From Candidatus Auribacterota bacterium (GTDB taxonomy: Bacteria; Auribacterota; Tritonobacteria; UBA1439), in contig JAPLCX010000097.1 of assembly GCA_026392035.1 (NCBI GenBank), positions 58,145-122,144 of the forward strand: a DNA stretch of 64,000 nt. Direction: 5' to 3'. The notes beneath the pieces were generated by a model. The model was given only the letters and a program-made list of their open reading frames with translations. It searched no databases and had not been told where the DNA came from. The position numbers and the translations under genes were made by a program. Position 1 is the stretch's first letter; every line of letters begins with the position of its first letter. This document shows, piece after piece, positions 44,399 through 52,966 of this stretch.

Positions 44399-45706
44399 AT
44401 GAGAGCATATGAAATTATTCTCAAGAAGAGAGACGGCCGCACGCTCGACAGCATGGAAATCGAATTCATGATCTCCGGGTACACAAAGGGGACCATCGCC
44501 GATTATCAGATGGCGGCATTCCTCATGGCGGTCTTCATCCGCGGGATGGACTCCCAGGAGACCACCGCTCTCACGCTCGCAATGCTCCACTCGGGAGACA
44601 CTATAAATCTCAGCGCTATCGGGAAAAAGACGGTTGACAAACATTCCACCGGCGGCGTGGGAGACAAGACGAGCCTCGTGCTCGCGCCGGTGGTGGCTGC
44701 GAGCGGCATCCCGATCCCCATGATGAGCGGGCGCGGCCTCGGCCACAGCGGCGGCACGCTCGACAAGCTCGAATCGATCCCCGGTTTCCGCACGAATCTC
44801 ACCGAGAGCGAGTTCGTCGCGGCGGTGAAGACGGTGGGGCTGGCAATCATCGGCCAGACGAGGAGTCTTGCTCCCGCCGATAAGAAGATCTACGCGCTCC
44901 GCGATGTCACGGCGACGGTGGACAGCATCCCCCTCATCTGCGGGAGCATCATGAGCAAGAAACTCGCCGCGGGACCAGACGCGTTCGTCTTTGACATCAA
45001 AACCGGCGGGGGCGCGTTTATGAGCACAATGGAGTCCGCGGAAACGCTCGCACGTACGATGAACGCGGTGGCGCACAACATGAAAAAGGATGTGGTGACG
45101 CTCATCACCGACATGAACCAGCCGCTCGGCTACGCGGTCGGCAACGCACTTGAAATCCGCGAGACACTCGCCGCGCTCGAAGGCCATCCCCCCGCCGACC
45201 TGAAAGAACTGGTCCTCGGTCTCGCGAGCTGGATGATGGTATTCGGCGGCGCGGCAAAGACGCCGGAAGAGGGATACCGGATCGCCGAGGGGAATCTCAT
45301 GAGCGGCAAGGGGCTTGAGAAGTTCAGGCAGATGGTGGCCCAGCAGGGCGGAGACCCCGAAATCGTGGATGATCCCGATATCCTCCCGACTGCACAGCAC
45401 ACGGAGGAGATTGCCGCCGCCAAGGACGGTTATATCACCGCAGTCAATGCCCTCGAAATAGGCCTATGTAGCGTGGCCCTTGGCGCGGGGAGGGAGAGCG
45501 TGGATTCGAAGATAGACATGGCGGTGGGATTTCTTATCAATAAGAAGATCGGAGACAGGGCGAAAAAGGGAGAAAGCCTCATCACCGTGCATTACAACGA
45601 CCGGAAGAAAATGGAAGCGATCAAACAACGCCTGGAAAAGGCCTTCACGATAGGCGAAAAGGCCGTGAAAAAGCCCCCGATGATCTACAAAGTGATAAAG
45701 CCATAA
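44399..45706 (+). CDS. pdp: Pyrimidine-nucleoside / thymidine phosphorylase
   Basis: A 435-residue protein of the nucleoside phosphorylase II family: MRAYEIILKKRDGRTLDSME, the phosphate-binding KHSTGGVGDKTSLVLAPVVA, GRGLGHSGGTLDKLESIPGF and the C-terminal DSKIDMAVGF. Length and motifs fit bacterial Pdp/DeoA. It releases the base and (deoxy)ribose 1-phosphate in pyrimidine salvage. AGAGAGG precedes the ATG. It stands as a single gene. DeoA or Pdp cannot be separated by eye. Confidence 0.93.
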   Translation: MRAYEIILKKRDGRTLDSMEIEFMISGYTKGTIADYQMAAFLMAVFIRGMDSQETTALTLAMLHSGDTINLSAIGKKTVDKHSTGGVGDKTSLVLAPVVAASGIPIPMMSGRGLGHSGGTLDKLESIPGFRTNLTESEFVAAVKTVGLAIIGQTRSLAPADKKIYALRDVTATVDSIPLICGSIMSKKLAAGPDAFVFDIKTGGGAFMSTMESAETLARTMNAVAHNMKKDVVTLITDMNQPLGYAVGNALEIRETLAALEGHPPADLKELVLGLASWMMVFGGAAKTPEEGYRIAEGNLMSGKGLEKFRQMVAQQGGDPEIVDDPDILPTAQHTEEIAAAKDGYITAVNALEIGLCSVALGAGRESVDSKIDMAVGFLINKKIGDRAKKGESLITVHYNDRKKMEAIKQRLEKAFTIGEKAVKKPPMIYKVIKP

Positions 45707-45789
45707 TTCAAACGATGCATCCCTCTGCCGCAGAGACAATTGCGGTGCGGCAATGCCTCAGTCTTAGGGGGTATGATAGAGTATATGTC

Positions 45790-45876
45790 ATACCCGCGAA
45801 AGCCTGTCTATGCCGAAGCGGTCGCTGACGCTCCAGAGCTTTAGCGACGGGGCGCTTCGCGCAGGCAGGCGGGTAT
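45790..45876. repeat. Long imperfect hairpin repeat
   Basis: The left arm ATACCCGCGAAAGCCTG...GCCGAAGCGGTCGCT pairs with the right arm AGCGACGGGGCGCTTC...GCAGGCAGGCGGGTAT, an 87-nt imperfect palindrome with apex near 45835. The right arm contains a variant of the CCCGCCGGCAGGCAGG repeat. It lies in the spacer between pdp and the helix-hairpin-helix gene. Confidence 0.75.
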
Positions 45877-45979
45877 CCAGCACTAAATCCTCTCATAACC
45901 TACTCTTGGCGTTATTTTTCTCTTGCGCGCATAAGACCGAAATGATAGAGTTGCACAATCTAGGAAAGGAGGTGTGTAG

Positions 45980-46375
45980 ATGAAGTGGCTATCAGCAGTG
46001 GTGGTACTCCTGGTGGCGCTGCCCTTGGTGTGCTGCTCGACCCTCTACGCTAAGGGTAAAAAGGGAGCACTCAAGGAGGGAGAGAAGATTGACATTAACA
46101 CAGCGAGTGCGACTGAGTTAATGAGGCTCCCGGGGGTCGGCGAAGTGAAATCGGAAAAAATCATTTCCAACCGTCCCTACAGTAGCGTTGAAGATCTTAA
46201 AACAAAAAAGATCGGTGTGGGAGACAAAACGCTCGAAAAGTGGCGTCCTAATTTGACCTGCAGTGGAGCCGCAGCACCCGCAGCAGCAGAAGTGAAGGCA
46301 GAGCCGGAGAAGAAGGTTGAGCCGAAAGAGGCTGCGCCGGAGATGCCGAAAGAGGAGATGCCGAAGACGGAATAA
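45980..46375 (+). CDS. Secreted helix-hairpin-helix (ComEA-like) protein
   Basis: A 131-residue protein: signal peptide LSAVVVLLVALPLVCCSTLYA, then a paired helix-hairpin-helix domain, KIDINTASATELMRLPGVGE, VKSEKIISNRPYSSVEDL, of the ComEA/PulK type. The tail is Ala/Pro/Glu/Lys-rich and probably disordered. ComEA-like proteins bind DNA outside the membrane during uptake, but many homologues have no known role. GAAAGGAGG precedes the ATG, and a terminator follows. Confidence 0.88.
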   Translation: MKWLSAVVVLLVALPLVCCSTLYAKGKKGALKEGEKIDINTASATELMRLPGVGEVKSEKIISNRPYSSVEDLKTKKIGVGDKTLEKWRPNLTCSGAAAPAAAEVKAEPEKKVEPKEAAPEMPKEEMPKTE

Positions 46376-46398
46376 GTTCTTCCCGCTTTAGCACAAAA

Positions 46399-46426
46399 GG
46401 GGAACCCGCAAGGGTTCCCCTTTTTT
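46399..46426 (+). terminator. Rho-independent terminator
   Basis: GGGGAACCC / GGGTTCCCC with a GCAA loop, followed by six T, 23 nt after the stop of the helix-hairpin-helix gene. Confidence 0.92.
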
Positions 46427-46467
46427 CTTCTCTACGCATACGCTCACGACGAGGTCGCGCGAGAACA

Positions 46468-46923
46468 TCACTGTAACTTAAATCGCGAGAGTAGTCCCGT
46501 CGGGAATACAAAGTTTTTCGCGCCGAGCATCTCTGCGCCTTTTTCAGTGAGTATTGCGAACATCAGGCGGCTCCGCGCAACCGCTCTCTCCCCGCAGCTT
46601 ATGAGGCACTCCACGCTCGCCCCTTCCTCGCGCAGCTCTTCCACTCCGGCGTGGATAATGAGCCTGTCGCCGGGGCGGGTGATCGCGAAAAATTCCGCGC
46701 TGTCGATCTTGGCGAGGATGACATCTCTTTTGAAATTGACGCTCTTCCCGACGAGGATGCCGGCGGTCTGCGCCATTGATTCTATGAGGAGGCTGTGCGG
46801 CATGATCGGGAAGCCGGGATAGTGGTACTCAAGGTAGTCCGCGTTGGAGGGGACTGTTTTTACCGCCCTGGCGTACTCCCCCTCCTTGAGCTCGAGTATA
46901 TCGTCAATGTGGATCCAGCGCAT
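46468..46923 (-). CDS. FabZ-like 3-hydroxyacyl-ACP dehydratase (hot-dog fold)
   Basis: A 151-residue hot-dog protein. The catalytic His lies in EYHYPGFPIMPHSLLIESMA and the Glu in LLIESMAQTAG, the FabZ arrangement. The rest (FFAITRPGDRLIIHAGVEEL) fits. It is the last gene of a leftward group (FabZ-like, FabG, ACP, AcpS, FabZ-like) distinct from the main fab cluster. It may dehydrate intermediates of a special acyl chain; substrate unknown. Confidence 0.88.
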   Translation of the reverse strand: MRWIHIDDILELKEGEYARAVKTVPSNADYLEYHYPGFPIMPHSLLIESMAQTAGILVGKSVNFKRDVILAKIDSAEFFAITRPGDRLIIHAGVEELREEGASVECLISCGERAVARSRLMFAILTEKGAEMLGAKNFVFPTGLLSRFKLQ

Positions 46924-46929
46924 AAAATG

Positions 46930-47006
46930 ACAGGATTACATGGTAAGGATTAAGTAGTAAGCACTTATTTCTTACTGCTTAGTGCTTAATCCTTAATCCT
47001 GGCTGT
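46930..47006. repeat. Phrase-type inverted repeat (GGATTAAG words)
   Basis: The left arm has CAGGATTACATGGTAAGG and ATTAAGTAGTAAGCACTTA. The right arm, reverse-complemented, has CAGGATTAAGGATTAAGCAC and TAAGCAGTAA. It fills most of the spacer between the FabZ-like and acpS genes. Similar words (GAATAAGCAGTAAGAATTAA) appear at 63841-63860. Confidence 0.7.
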
Positions 47007-47437
47007 TATTTTGAATTTCCCCATATGAATGCCTGTGCGATGGTGTGGTTCCCCGCCGTGGACACGCAGGCTTCCACGCGGGAACCGCCCAATGTCCTCA
47101 GCCTTTGGAGAGCCTGACCGCGCAGGGTTACTGACCACCGGCCGTTCTCTCCCCTCGTGGCGCACACCTCGCTCCATCTCATCCCCTGGCCCCATCCTCT
47201 TCCCAGTGATTTAAAAACGGCCTCTTTTACTGCAAACGCGCATGCCATTCTCCTGATGAGGCATCGGCTGGCATTGAGGGGAGCTGCACTCCGCGCATTC
47301 CCGGCTCTCGCGAGTTCAGGAGGACCAAATACACGATTCAGCCGTAGCGGTCCGTAAGAAAGCAGCGTGCGCACCTTGCTGATCTCTACAACATCAATGC
47401 CAATGGCGACAAGCTCACTTGAGCACGTTCGCGACAT
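47006..47437 (-). CDS. acpS: Holo-acyl-carrier-protein synthase
   Basis: Start at the ATG at 47437 (143 residues), overlapping the ACP gene by 23 nt. The family motifs are VAIGIDVVEISKV near the N-terminus (Mg-binding Asp) and MACAFAVKEAVFKSLGRG (KEA). It moves phosphopantetheine from CoA to a serine of the carrier protein, here presumably the ACP encoded immediately upstream. Being within a specialised cluster, it may be dedicated to that ACP or may be the only AcpS of the genome. Confidence 0.9.
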   Translation of the reverse strand: MSRTCSSELVAIGIDVVEISKVRTLLSYGPLRLNRVFGPPELARAGNARSAAPLNASRCLIRRMACAFAVKEAVFKSLGRGWGQGMRWSEVCATRGENGRWSVTLRGQALQRLRTLGGSRVEACVSTAGNHTIAQAFIWGNSK

Positions 47438-47798
47438 AACGGTTGATGAGATCAACGGTGAAAAGGCTCGAAAAATTGCTTACGCGGGGGTCTTTTTCAA
47501 ACGCGGCGAGATTCGCGTACGGCATGCGCTTCCTGAGTTCCTCTAGCCCCTGCGCGGTGACTTTCCCGTCTTTCACAAAGGTGCTATTGGCGAGGATGTT
47601 GTCAGGGAAAAGCCCTCCACGGGGTATTTTGATACCGAAGGCCTTTTCCAGCCTGAAGACAATGTCAAGAAAGTCGATTGATTCGGCGCCGAGGTCGTCC
47701 ATGATTCTCGCCTCGGGCTTGATTTCCTCTTCATCAACGCCAAGCGCCTCCACCATACAGGTTTTGACCTTTTCATACACCTCGTTCTGATTCGCCAT
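47415..47798 (-). CDS. Acyl carrier protein, long form, of the second fatty-acid-type cluster
   Basis: The ATG at 47798 follows CAGGAGG and gives 127 residues, longer than the usual 75-85. The carrier core is EVYEKVKTCMVEALGVDEEE and DDLGAESIDFLDIVFRLEKA; the phosphopantetheine serine is in AESID rather than the usual DSL. A C-terminal extension of about 45 residues (ELRKRMPYANLAAFEKDPRV) is unusual and may bind a partner enzyme. The gene overlaps acpS. Confidence 0.87.
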   Translation of the reverse strand: MANQNEVYEKVKTCMVEALGVDEEEIKPEARIMDDLGAESIDFLDIVFRLEKAFGIKIPRGGLFPDNILANSTFVKDGKVTAQGLEELRKRMPYANLAAFEKDPRVSNFSSLFTVDLINRYVANVLK

Positions 47799-47827
47799 TG
47801 TCGCCTCCTGAAATTGCAAAACAAGCG

Positions 47828-48589
47828 TCAGTATTTTACCGCAGAGCCCAGTCCACCGTCTACATCTATTACTTGTCCCGTGATGTACGAGGCTGCGGGA
47901 GAAGCCAGAAAGAGGACTATCCCGACGATATCCTCCGGCACCGCGAAGCGGCGCATGGGGATGGATTTTTTGAGCCCATCGCCCGCGAGCCCCCTCACCG
48001 TCGCGCTCATGTCCGTGATCACCATCCCCGGCGCCACGGCGTTCACGGTGATATTTTTGGGGGCGAGTTCCAGGGCAGCGGCGCGCGTGAGGGCATTGAG
48101 ACCCGCCTTTGATGCGGCATAGTTCGCCTGCCCCCTTCCCCCGCAATTCCCTGAGATGGATGATATATTGATGATCCTCCCCGTCCGTCTCAGCACCATC
48201 CCTTCGACCACTGCTTTCATGCAATGGAACGCGCCGGTGAGGTTTGTTTCCACCACTGCGCGCCAATCTTCGACGGGCATTGAGGCGAGAAGGGAATCTC
48301 TCACGAGGCCGGCACAGTTGATCAGGATATCAATTTCCCCCAGCTGATCCTTGATCTTCGCCACCGCGTCATTGACCGATTTCCACGCGCCGATATCGCA
48401 GCAGAGCGCCATCCCGCGAGATCCCCTCGTTTTAATTTCCTCCAGCGTGCGGCGCGCGGCGTCGTGATTTTTTTCGTATACAAGCGCCACTGAAGCGGCG
48501 CGCTCAGCGAATGCCAGGGCAATCGCCTTCCCTATCCCTCTGGATCCTCCGGTGACCACCACTACCTTGTTCTTGAATTCGGCTTCCAT
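47828..48589 (-). CDS. FabG-like 3-oxoacyl-ACP reductase of the second cluster
   Basis: Start at the ATG at 48589 (253 residues, MEAEFKNKVVVVTGGSRGIG). Classical SDR: TGGSRGIG cofactor loop, NCAG, catalytic Ser around INISSISG, Tyr-Lys in NYAASKAGL, and the end YITGQVIDVDGGLGSAVKY. It reduces 3-oxoacyl-ACP with NADPH, probably on the ACP encoded 29 nt downstream. A second, separate FabG is at 58093-58833, so this one is likely specialised. The ribosome site is weak. Confidence 0.87.
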   Translation of the reverse strand: MEAEFKNKVVVVTGGSRGIGKAIALAFAERAASVALVYEKNHDAARRTLEEIKTRGSRGMALCCDIGAWKSVNDAVAKIKDQLGEIDILINCAGLVRDSLLASMPVEDWRAVVETNLTGAFHCMKAVVEGMVLRRTGRIINISSISGNCGGRGQANYAASKAGLNALTRAAALELAPKNITVNAVAPGMVITDMSATVRGLAGDGLKKSIPMRRFAVPEDIVGIVLFLASPAASYITGQVIDVDGGLGSAVKY

Positions 48590-48700
48590 CAAAGGCCCCA
48601 AAAGGAAGTCTCCATTTCCATAAACGGTAATATATATTCCCAAAAGAGCAGAAGCTATACAGAGGTCTCTTTCCCCTCGTGCACCCCCTGTTGAAGCGCC

Positions 48701-49183
48701 TTAAAGCTTTCTCTCGCACTCCATGAGGGCCGCGAGACGCCCCTCGAAGAAGCGTGATATTTTCTCGTCAACCTCATTCAGGCGAGGACATAACTCGCTC
48801 AAGGGCTGAGACTTGAGGACGAACCGGCCTACCACGGCGTTCCGGCCCTTCACCTTCCCGCTGCCCTTGAAGACGACACCATTCCCGCTGCGATTCACAA
48901 CGGCAACCTCAAGCCGCAGCTCGTCTCCCGGCCTTACCACGCTGCCATAGCGCACCGCTCTCACTTCGCGCAGGAGAAAGACCGAGTGCGAAAATCCCTC
49001 GCTCAACCGCAGCAGCCACGCACCCGCCTGTGCCAACGCCTCAAGCATCAGCACCCCCGGCATGATCGGAAACGCCGGGAAATGATCAGCCAGGTACCCC
49101 TCGCAGAGCGACAGTGTCTTGAGGGCCGTAATGTGCTTTCCCTTCTCGTAACTTACAATGCGGTCGATCATGGAGAAAAACAT
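48701..49183 (-). CDS. FabZ-like 3-hydroxyacyl-ACP dehydratase, second copy
   Basis: A 160-residue hot-dog protein: His in YLADHFPAFPIMPGVLMLEA and Glu in LMLEALAQAGAW, plus VRPGDELRLEVAV. It is the first gene of the leftward cluster. The two FabZ-like proteins of this cluster are only distantly similar, so they may serve different steps or form a heterodimer. The ATG lies 10 nt from an inverted repeat and close to the smc end. Confidence 0.88.
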   Translation of the reverse strand: MFFSMIDRIVSYEKGKHITALKTLSLCEGYLADHFPAFPIMPGVLMLEALAQAGAWLLRLSEGFSHSVFLLREVRAVRYGSVVRPGDELRLEVAVVNRSGNGVVFKGSGKVKGRNAVVGRFVLKSQPLSELCPRLNEVDEKISRFFEGRLAALMECERKL

Positions 49184-49193
49184 AAAAACCTCT

Positions 49194-49306
49194 CAAATGA
49201 CAAATACCAAATGACAAAATAATTTACTTCGCCACGGTTTTGTCATTTGTCCTTTGGTATTTGTCATTTGGATTCCGGTATTTGTCATTAGTGCTTTGTC
49301 ATTTGC
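49194..49306. repeat. Phrase-type inverted repeat (CAAATGACAAATACC words) overlapping the smc 3' end
   Basis: The left arm is CAAATGACAAATACCAAATG; the right arm, reverse-complemented, contains CAAATGACAAATACCAAAGG and two further iterations. The last five codons and stop of smc (QMTKH, TAA) are made of this phrase. Confidence 0.8.
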
Positions 49307-52300
49307 ACTGTATCATCTGCCCTTTTCTTCCCGTGCCCCTTGCCAAATTTCACCGATACCACCTTTGAAACACCGGACTCCTCCATGGTGATACCGTACA
49401 TCACGTCCGCCATGCTGATGGTGCGCTTGTTATGAGTCACGATAATGAACTGAGACTCTTTCAAGAAGTGACCAATGAGCGCCAGGAAACGATTGATATT
49501 CGACTCGTCCAGCGGCGCATCAATCTCGTCCAGGACACAGAAGGGGCTCGGCCGCACCTTGAAGATCGCGAACAGCAGCGCGATTGCGGTCAGGGCTTTC
49601 TCCCCGCCGGAGAGAAGGGAGATGTTCTGCAGATTCTTCCCGGGGGGGCGGGCGACGATGTTCACCCCCGCCTCAAGAATGTTCACCCCCGCCTCCAGAA
49701 TCAGATCGGTGTTGCCCCCGTTGAAGAGCTCCTTAAAAATCTCTTTGAAGTTCGCCCTGATCGCCTCGAACGTCGTCGTGAACATCCGCGTCGTCTCGAC
49801 ATTCATCTTGGCAATTGCCTTCGCCAGCGAATCTTTTGCGGTGAGCAGGTCATGCTCCTGGTCGGTGAGGTATTTCAAGCGATCTTCGAGCTCCTTGTGC
49901 TCATCGATGGCGACCATATTGACAGGCCCGATACGCGCGAGCTTCTCTTTCAGCTGGGCGATTGTCCCCGCTACCTCAGTCCAGTCGCTGATCTGCTGGT
50001 CGATCCCGGCACTGGTCAGATCCTCCCCATACTGTTCGCTGATCCTCTCAATGATACCCCTGCGCGCCGCCCCGTCTTCGGCCAGTGCCACCTCGAGCCG
50101 CGAGATCTCATCTTTAATGTCGTTAAGCGATGATACTTGCTCCTTGAGCAGTTCGTCAATCTGTGTCTGCCGCTGGTACGCGGCTGCCTTCTTTTCTTCC
50201 CGCTGCTGTGCATCTGTATCTGTCGTTACTCTTTCATCGATAAGCGATTCGACCTCACCGCGCAGTGTTTCTATTTCCGCAGCGAGCTCGCGGCGGCGGG
50301 AAGCCGCTCTGAGCTTCTGGTCCTCCCTGGTCTTGAGGAGATCCCCTGTCTTCTCGATCTCCCTCGTCACCCGTTCGAGGTTTGCGCGCCGACTATTCTC
50401 TTTTTCACGCGCCGCGGCGAGGAGCATCTTCAATTCGGTCACCGACACCTGGAGCTCCTCCTGCTCCTTTGCGTAGGCATCCAGCGCCCGCTGCTGGGAT
50501 CCCAGCGCCTCCTGTGTATCCGCCTCTCTCTTCTCATTGGCGGCAATCTCTTTCCCGAGATGCTGCCGCGTGAGCGATGATTCCCGCTGTACCGCCTCGA
50601 TCTCAGCAGCCTCTTCCTTCGCCGCCACACGTTCGCCCTCAAGATGTTCGAGAACCGCGGTCGTACGCAGCTCCTCTGTCCGTGCCTCTGCGAGTTCGAT
50701 CTCGCTCCGATGCAGCTTCTCGCCGGCGCTCGCGAGCGTGCATTCCAGCTCACGCCGGCTCTTTTCAAGTTCTTCCGCCCGGCAATGGGTTTCAGCGCTG
50801 CGCGCGCGGAGCGACTCAACCTGCGCCCGTACCTGTTCGATCTCGTGCTCCCTTGTGACAATGGGCAATGCCCCGCGTGTGCGGTTGCGCACGCTCACCT
50901 GCCCGCGCGCAACGAGCAGCTCTCCTGAACATGTGGCGAGCTTCACACCGGGACAACACACCCCGAGGATTCTCAGGGCATCGTCAAAGGTGGAAACAAC
51001 ATAGATGTCCCTGAGGAGATACCTCGCGACAGTGATAAAATCGTCATCGACCGCCACAAAATCAAGCGCGCTCCCCCGCAGCCCTTCCCCATGAGGCGCC
51101 TCCGCAGGAGGGCTGTCGAGGAGCTCGGCAATGGGGAGGAAAGAGGCATCAGCGCTCCCCTTCAAGAACGAGATCGCCGCACACACGTCTTCCATCGAGC
51201 GTGCGATGATACATCGCAGCGCGTGGCTCAGCGCTGCTTCCAGAGCCAGTTCGTAACCTGGGTGAGCGCGTATTTTTTCCGCCACCACCCCCATGATGCC
51301 CTCGAGCGCTCCCCCGCCACGGTTCACCTCGCGCATGATGATCCGAACACCCTCGGGAAATCCCTCGCGGGCATCCCTGTACCGCTCGAGGAGCTCACGC
51401 TGCGATTCCGCGTGCGCGAGGGCCTTCTCGTTCTTCAGCCGCTCCTCGCCCATTTCAACTTCGGCTCGTCGCGCGTCGCGCATGCGCTCCTGCGCGCGCT
51501 CCAGTTCCTTTGCCGCAGCCGCTCGCGCGGCCTCCAGCCCCCTCCGGCTGGCCTGTTTTCCCTGGGACTCCTTCCCCGCCAGTTCAATCTTTTCCGCGAG
51601 TTCCCGCTCCTCGACCTGCAGCCGCGTGGCACGGAGCGTGGCGTTCTTGGAATTGAGCGTGCTGCTCGCAAGTTCATTCTTGCACCGCGAGCTGAGGTTG
51701 ATGATATCGATGAGTTCGGCCCTCCGCCGGTTTTCTTCCGCCTCACCCTCGCGCAGATTGTTTCTGACCCGCTCGAGCTCGCCCATCGCCGCCTCGAGAT
51801 CGGCGCTCGCGCTCTGGTACCCACGCGCCGCTTCTTCAAGCGCCCCCCTCAGATCCCCTTCCTCTTTTCGCAGCGCCTGGAGCGCCCCGTTGAGTTCCTC
51901 AATCTCTCTCCCGTAGAGCTCCTCATTTTCCCCAAGCTCCTGGATCAACCGCTCGTTTGTCTCGATCCGACTGCGGTTGTGCTCGATGCTGCCGCTGACC
52001 CCCGCGCGCCGCGCCTGCACCGTGCCGAGCTCCCGGTCAATCGAGTGGAGGTGCTCCCTGAGAGAAACCTGCTCGGCTTCGAACTCCTCAATGCGCTTCC
52101 GGATCTCCTCCTCCCGCCGCTTCGCCGAGTCGCGCGATCCTTCGGTTCCCCGGATCTTCAGGTCAATGTCCGAAAGGCGCTTCGCGCCGAACTGGATCTC
52201 GAGCCCCTTGAGCGCATCTCCGACCTCCTTTGCCCTCCGCGCCCTGGCCGCCTGCCGCTCGACGGAGGCGAGCTGCCTCCTCACCTCCTTGATGATGTCG

Positions 52301-52875
52301 CTCAATCGGAGAAGGTTTTCCTCCGTCGACTCGAGCTTGCGGAGTGCTTCTCTCTTTTTTTCTTTATACTTGGTAATCCCCGCAGCCTCCTCAAAGATGA
52401 ATCGCCGGTCTTCAGGCTTTGAGCTGAGCACCATGTCCATTTTCCCCTGTTCGATGATCGAGTACGCACTCAGGCCTATCCCGGTCCCCATGAAGAGATC
52501 GTCAATATCTTTGAGACGGCAGGGATTCTTGTTGATAAAGTACTGACCCTCGCCCGACCTGACCACGCTGCGGGTAATCGTGATCTCGCTGTAGTCTACG
52601 GGGAGTCGCTTATCGATGCCGGAGAGCGTGAGAGAAACCTCCGCGAGGCCGAGGGGTTTGCGCTGGTCGGTCCCGCTGAAGATGACGTCCTCCATCCTGA
52701 GCCCCCTGAGCAATCTCGCGTTCTGTTCACCCATGACCCACCGGATCGCGTCAGCGACGTTGCTCTTCCCACAGCCATTGGGGCCCACGATCGCCGTAAC
52801 CCCCGGTTCGAAGTCAAAGCGGGTCTTCTCAGCGAAGGATTTAAATCCGACCAGTTCGAGGGATTTGAAGTACAT
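49288..52875 (-). CDS. smc: Chromosome segregation protein SMC
   Basis: A 1195-residue SMC. Walker A is IVGPNGCGKSNVADAIRWVM; the signature LSGGEKALTAIALLFAIF and Walker B FCVLDEIDAPLD are C-terminal; long heptad-rich coiled coils (about residues 170-500 and 680-1000) flank a hinge near residues 520-670. It works with ScpAB (not here) to organise and separate the chromosome. Before RPPGKNLQN the protein reads ILEAGVNILEAGVNIV, produced by a 21-nt tandem repeat (49658-49699) with one mismatch; it replaces, without changing length, a segment that usually differs. The last codons lie in an inverted repeat. Confidence 0.97.
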   Translation of the reverse strand: MYFKSLELVGFKSFAEKTRFDFEPGVTAIVGPNGCGKSNVADAIRWVMGEQNARLLRGLRMEDVIFSGTDQRKPLGLAEVSLTLSGIDKRLPVDYSEITITRSVVRSGEGQYFINKNPCRLKDIDDLFMGTGIGLSAYSIIEQGKMDMVLSSKPEDRRFIFEEAAGITKYKEKKREALRKLESTEENLLRLSDIIKEVRRQLASVERQAARARRAKEVGDALKGLEIQFGAKRLSDIDLKIRGTEGSRDSAKRREEEIRKRIEEFEAEQVSLREHLHSIDRELGTVQARRAGVSGSIEHNRSRIETNERLIQELGENEELYGREIEELNGALQALRKEEGDLRGALEEAARGYQSASADLEAAMGELERVRNNLREGEAEENRRRAELIDIINLSSRCKNELASSTLNSKNATLRATRLQVEERELAEKIELAGKESQGKQASRRGLEAARAAAAKELERAQERMRDARRAEVEMGEERLKNEKALAHAESQRELLERYRDAREGFPEGVRIIMREVNRGGGALEGIMGVVAEKIRAHPGYELALEAALSHALRCIIARSMEDVCAAISFLKGSADASFLPIAELLDSPPAEAPHGEGLRGSALDFVAVDDDFITVARYLLRDIYVVSTFDDALRILGVCCPGVKLATCSGELLVARGQVSVRNRTRGALPIVTREHEIEQVRAQVESLRARSAETHCRAEELEKSRRELECTLASAGEKLHRSEIELAEARTEELRTTAVLEHLEGERVAAKEEAAEIEAVQRESSLTRQHLGKEIAANEKREADTQEALGSQQRALDAYAKEQEELQVSVTELKMLLAAAREKENSRRANLERVTREIEKTGDLLKTREDQKLRAASRRRELAAEIETLRGEVESLIDERVTTDTDAQQREEKKAAAYQRQTQIDELLKEQVSSLNDIKDEISRLEVALAEDGAARRGIIERISEQYGEDLTSAGIDQQISDWTEVAGTIAQLKEKLARIGPVNMVAIDEHKELEDRLKYLTDQEHDLLTAKDSLAKAIAKMNVETTRMFTTTFEAIRANFKEIFKELFNGGNTDLILEAGVNILEAGVNIVARPPGKNLQNISLLSGGEKALTAIALLFAIFKVRPSPFCVLDEIDAPLDESNINRFLALIGHFLKESQFIIVTHNKRTISMADVMYGITMEESGVSKVVSVKFGKGHGKKRADDTVQMTKH

Positions 52876-52886
52876 AATAAAAACAG

Positions 52887-52966
52887 CCGAAAGTTTAAAG
52901 TTTAAAGTCGAAAGTTGAAAGCACCGTTGCCCTCTGGCCTTACACTTTCAACCCTAAACTGTTGTT
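52887..52966. repeat. Phrase-type inverted repeat between smc and etfA
   Basis: The left arm has CGAAAGTTTAAAGTTTAAAG and TCGAAAGTTGAAAG; the right arm, reverse-complemented, is CAACAGTTTAGGGTTGAAAG. The etfA stop codon (TAG, 52954-52956) falls in the right arm. Confidence 0.6.

Noticed and set aside
51091..52422. Long plus-strand open frames opposite smc, also 49475-50476
   Set aside because: These are antisense shadows of the SMC coiled coil; the repetitive Arg/Ser/Leu-rich translation reflects heptad codons read backward.
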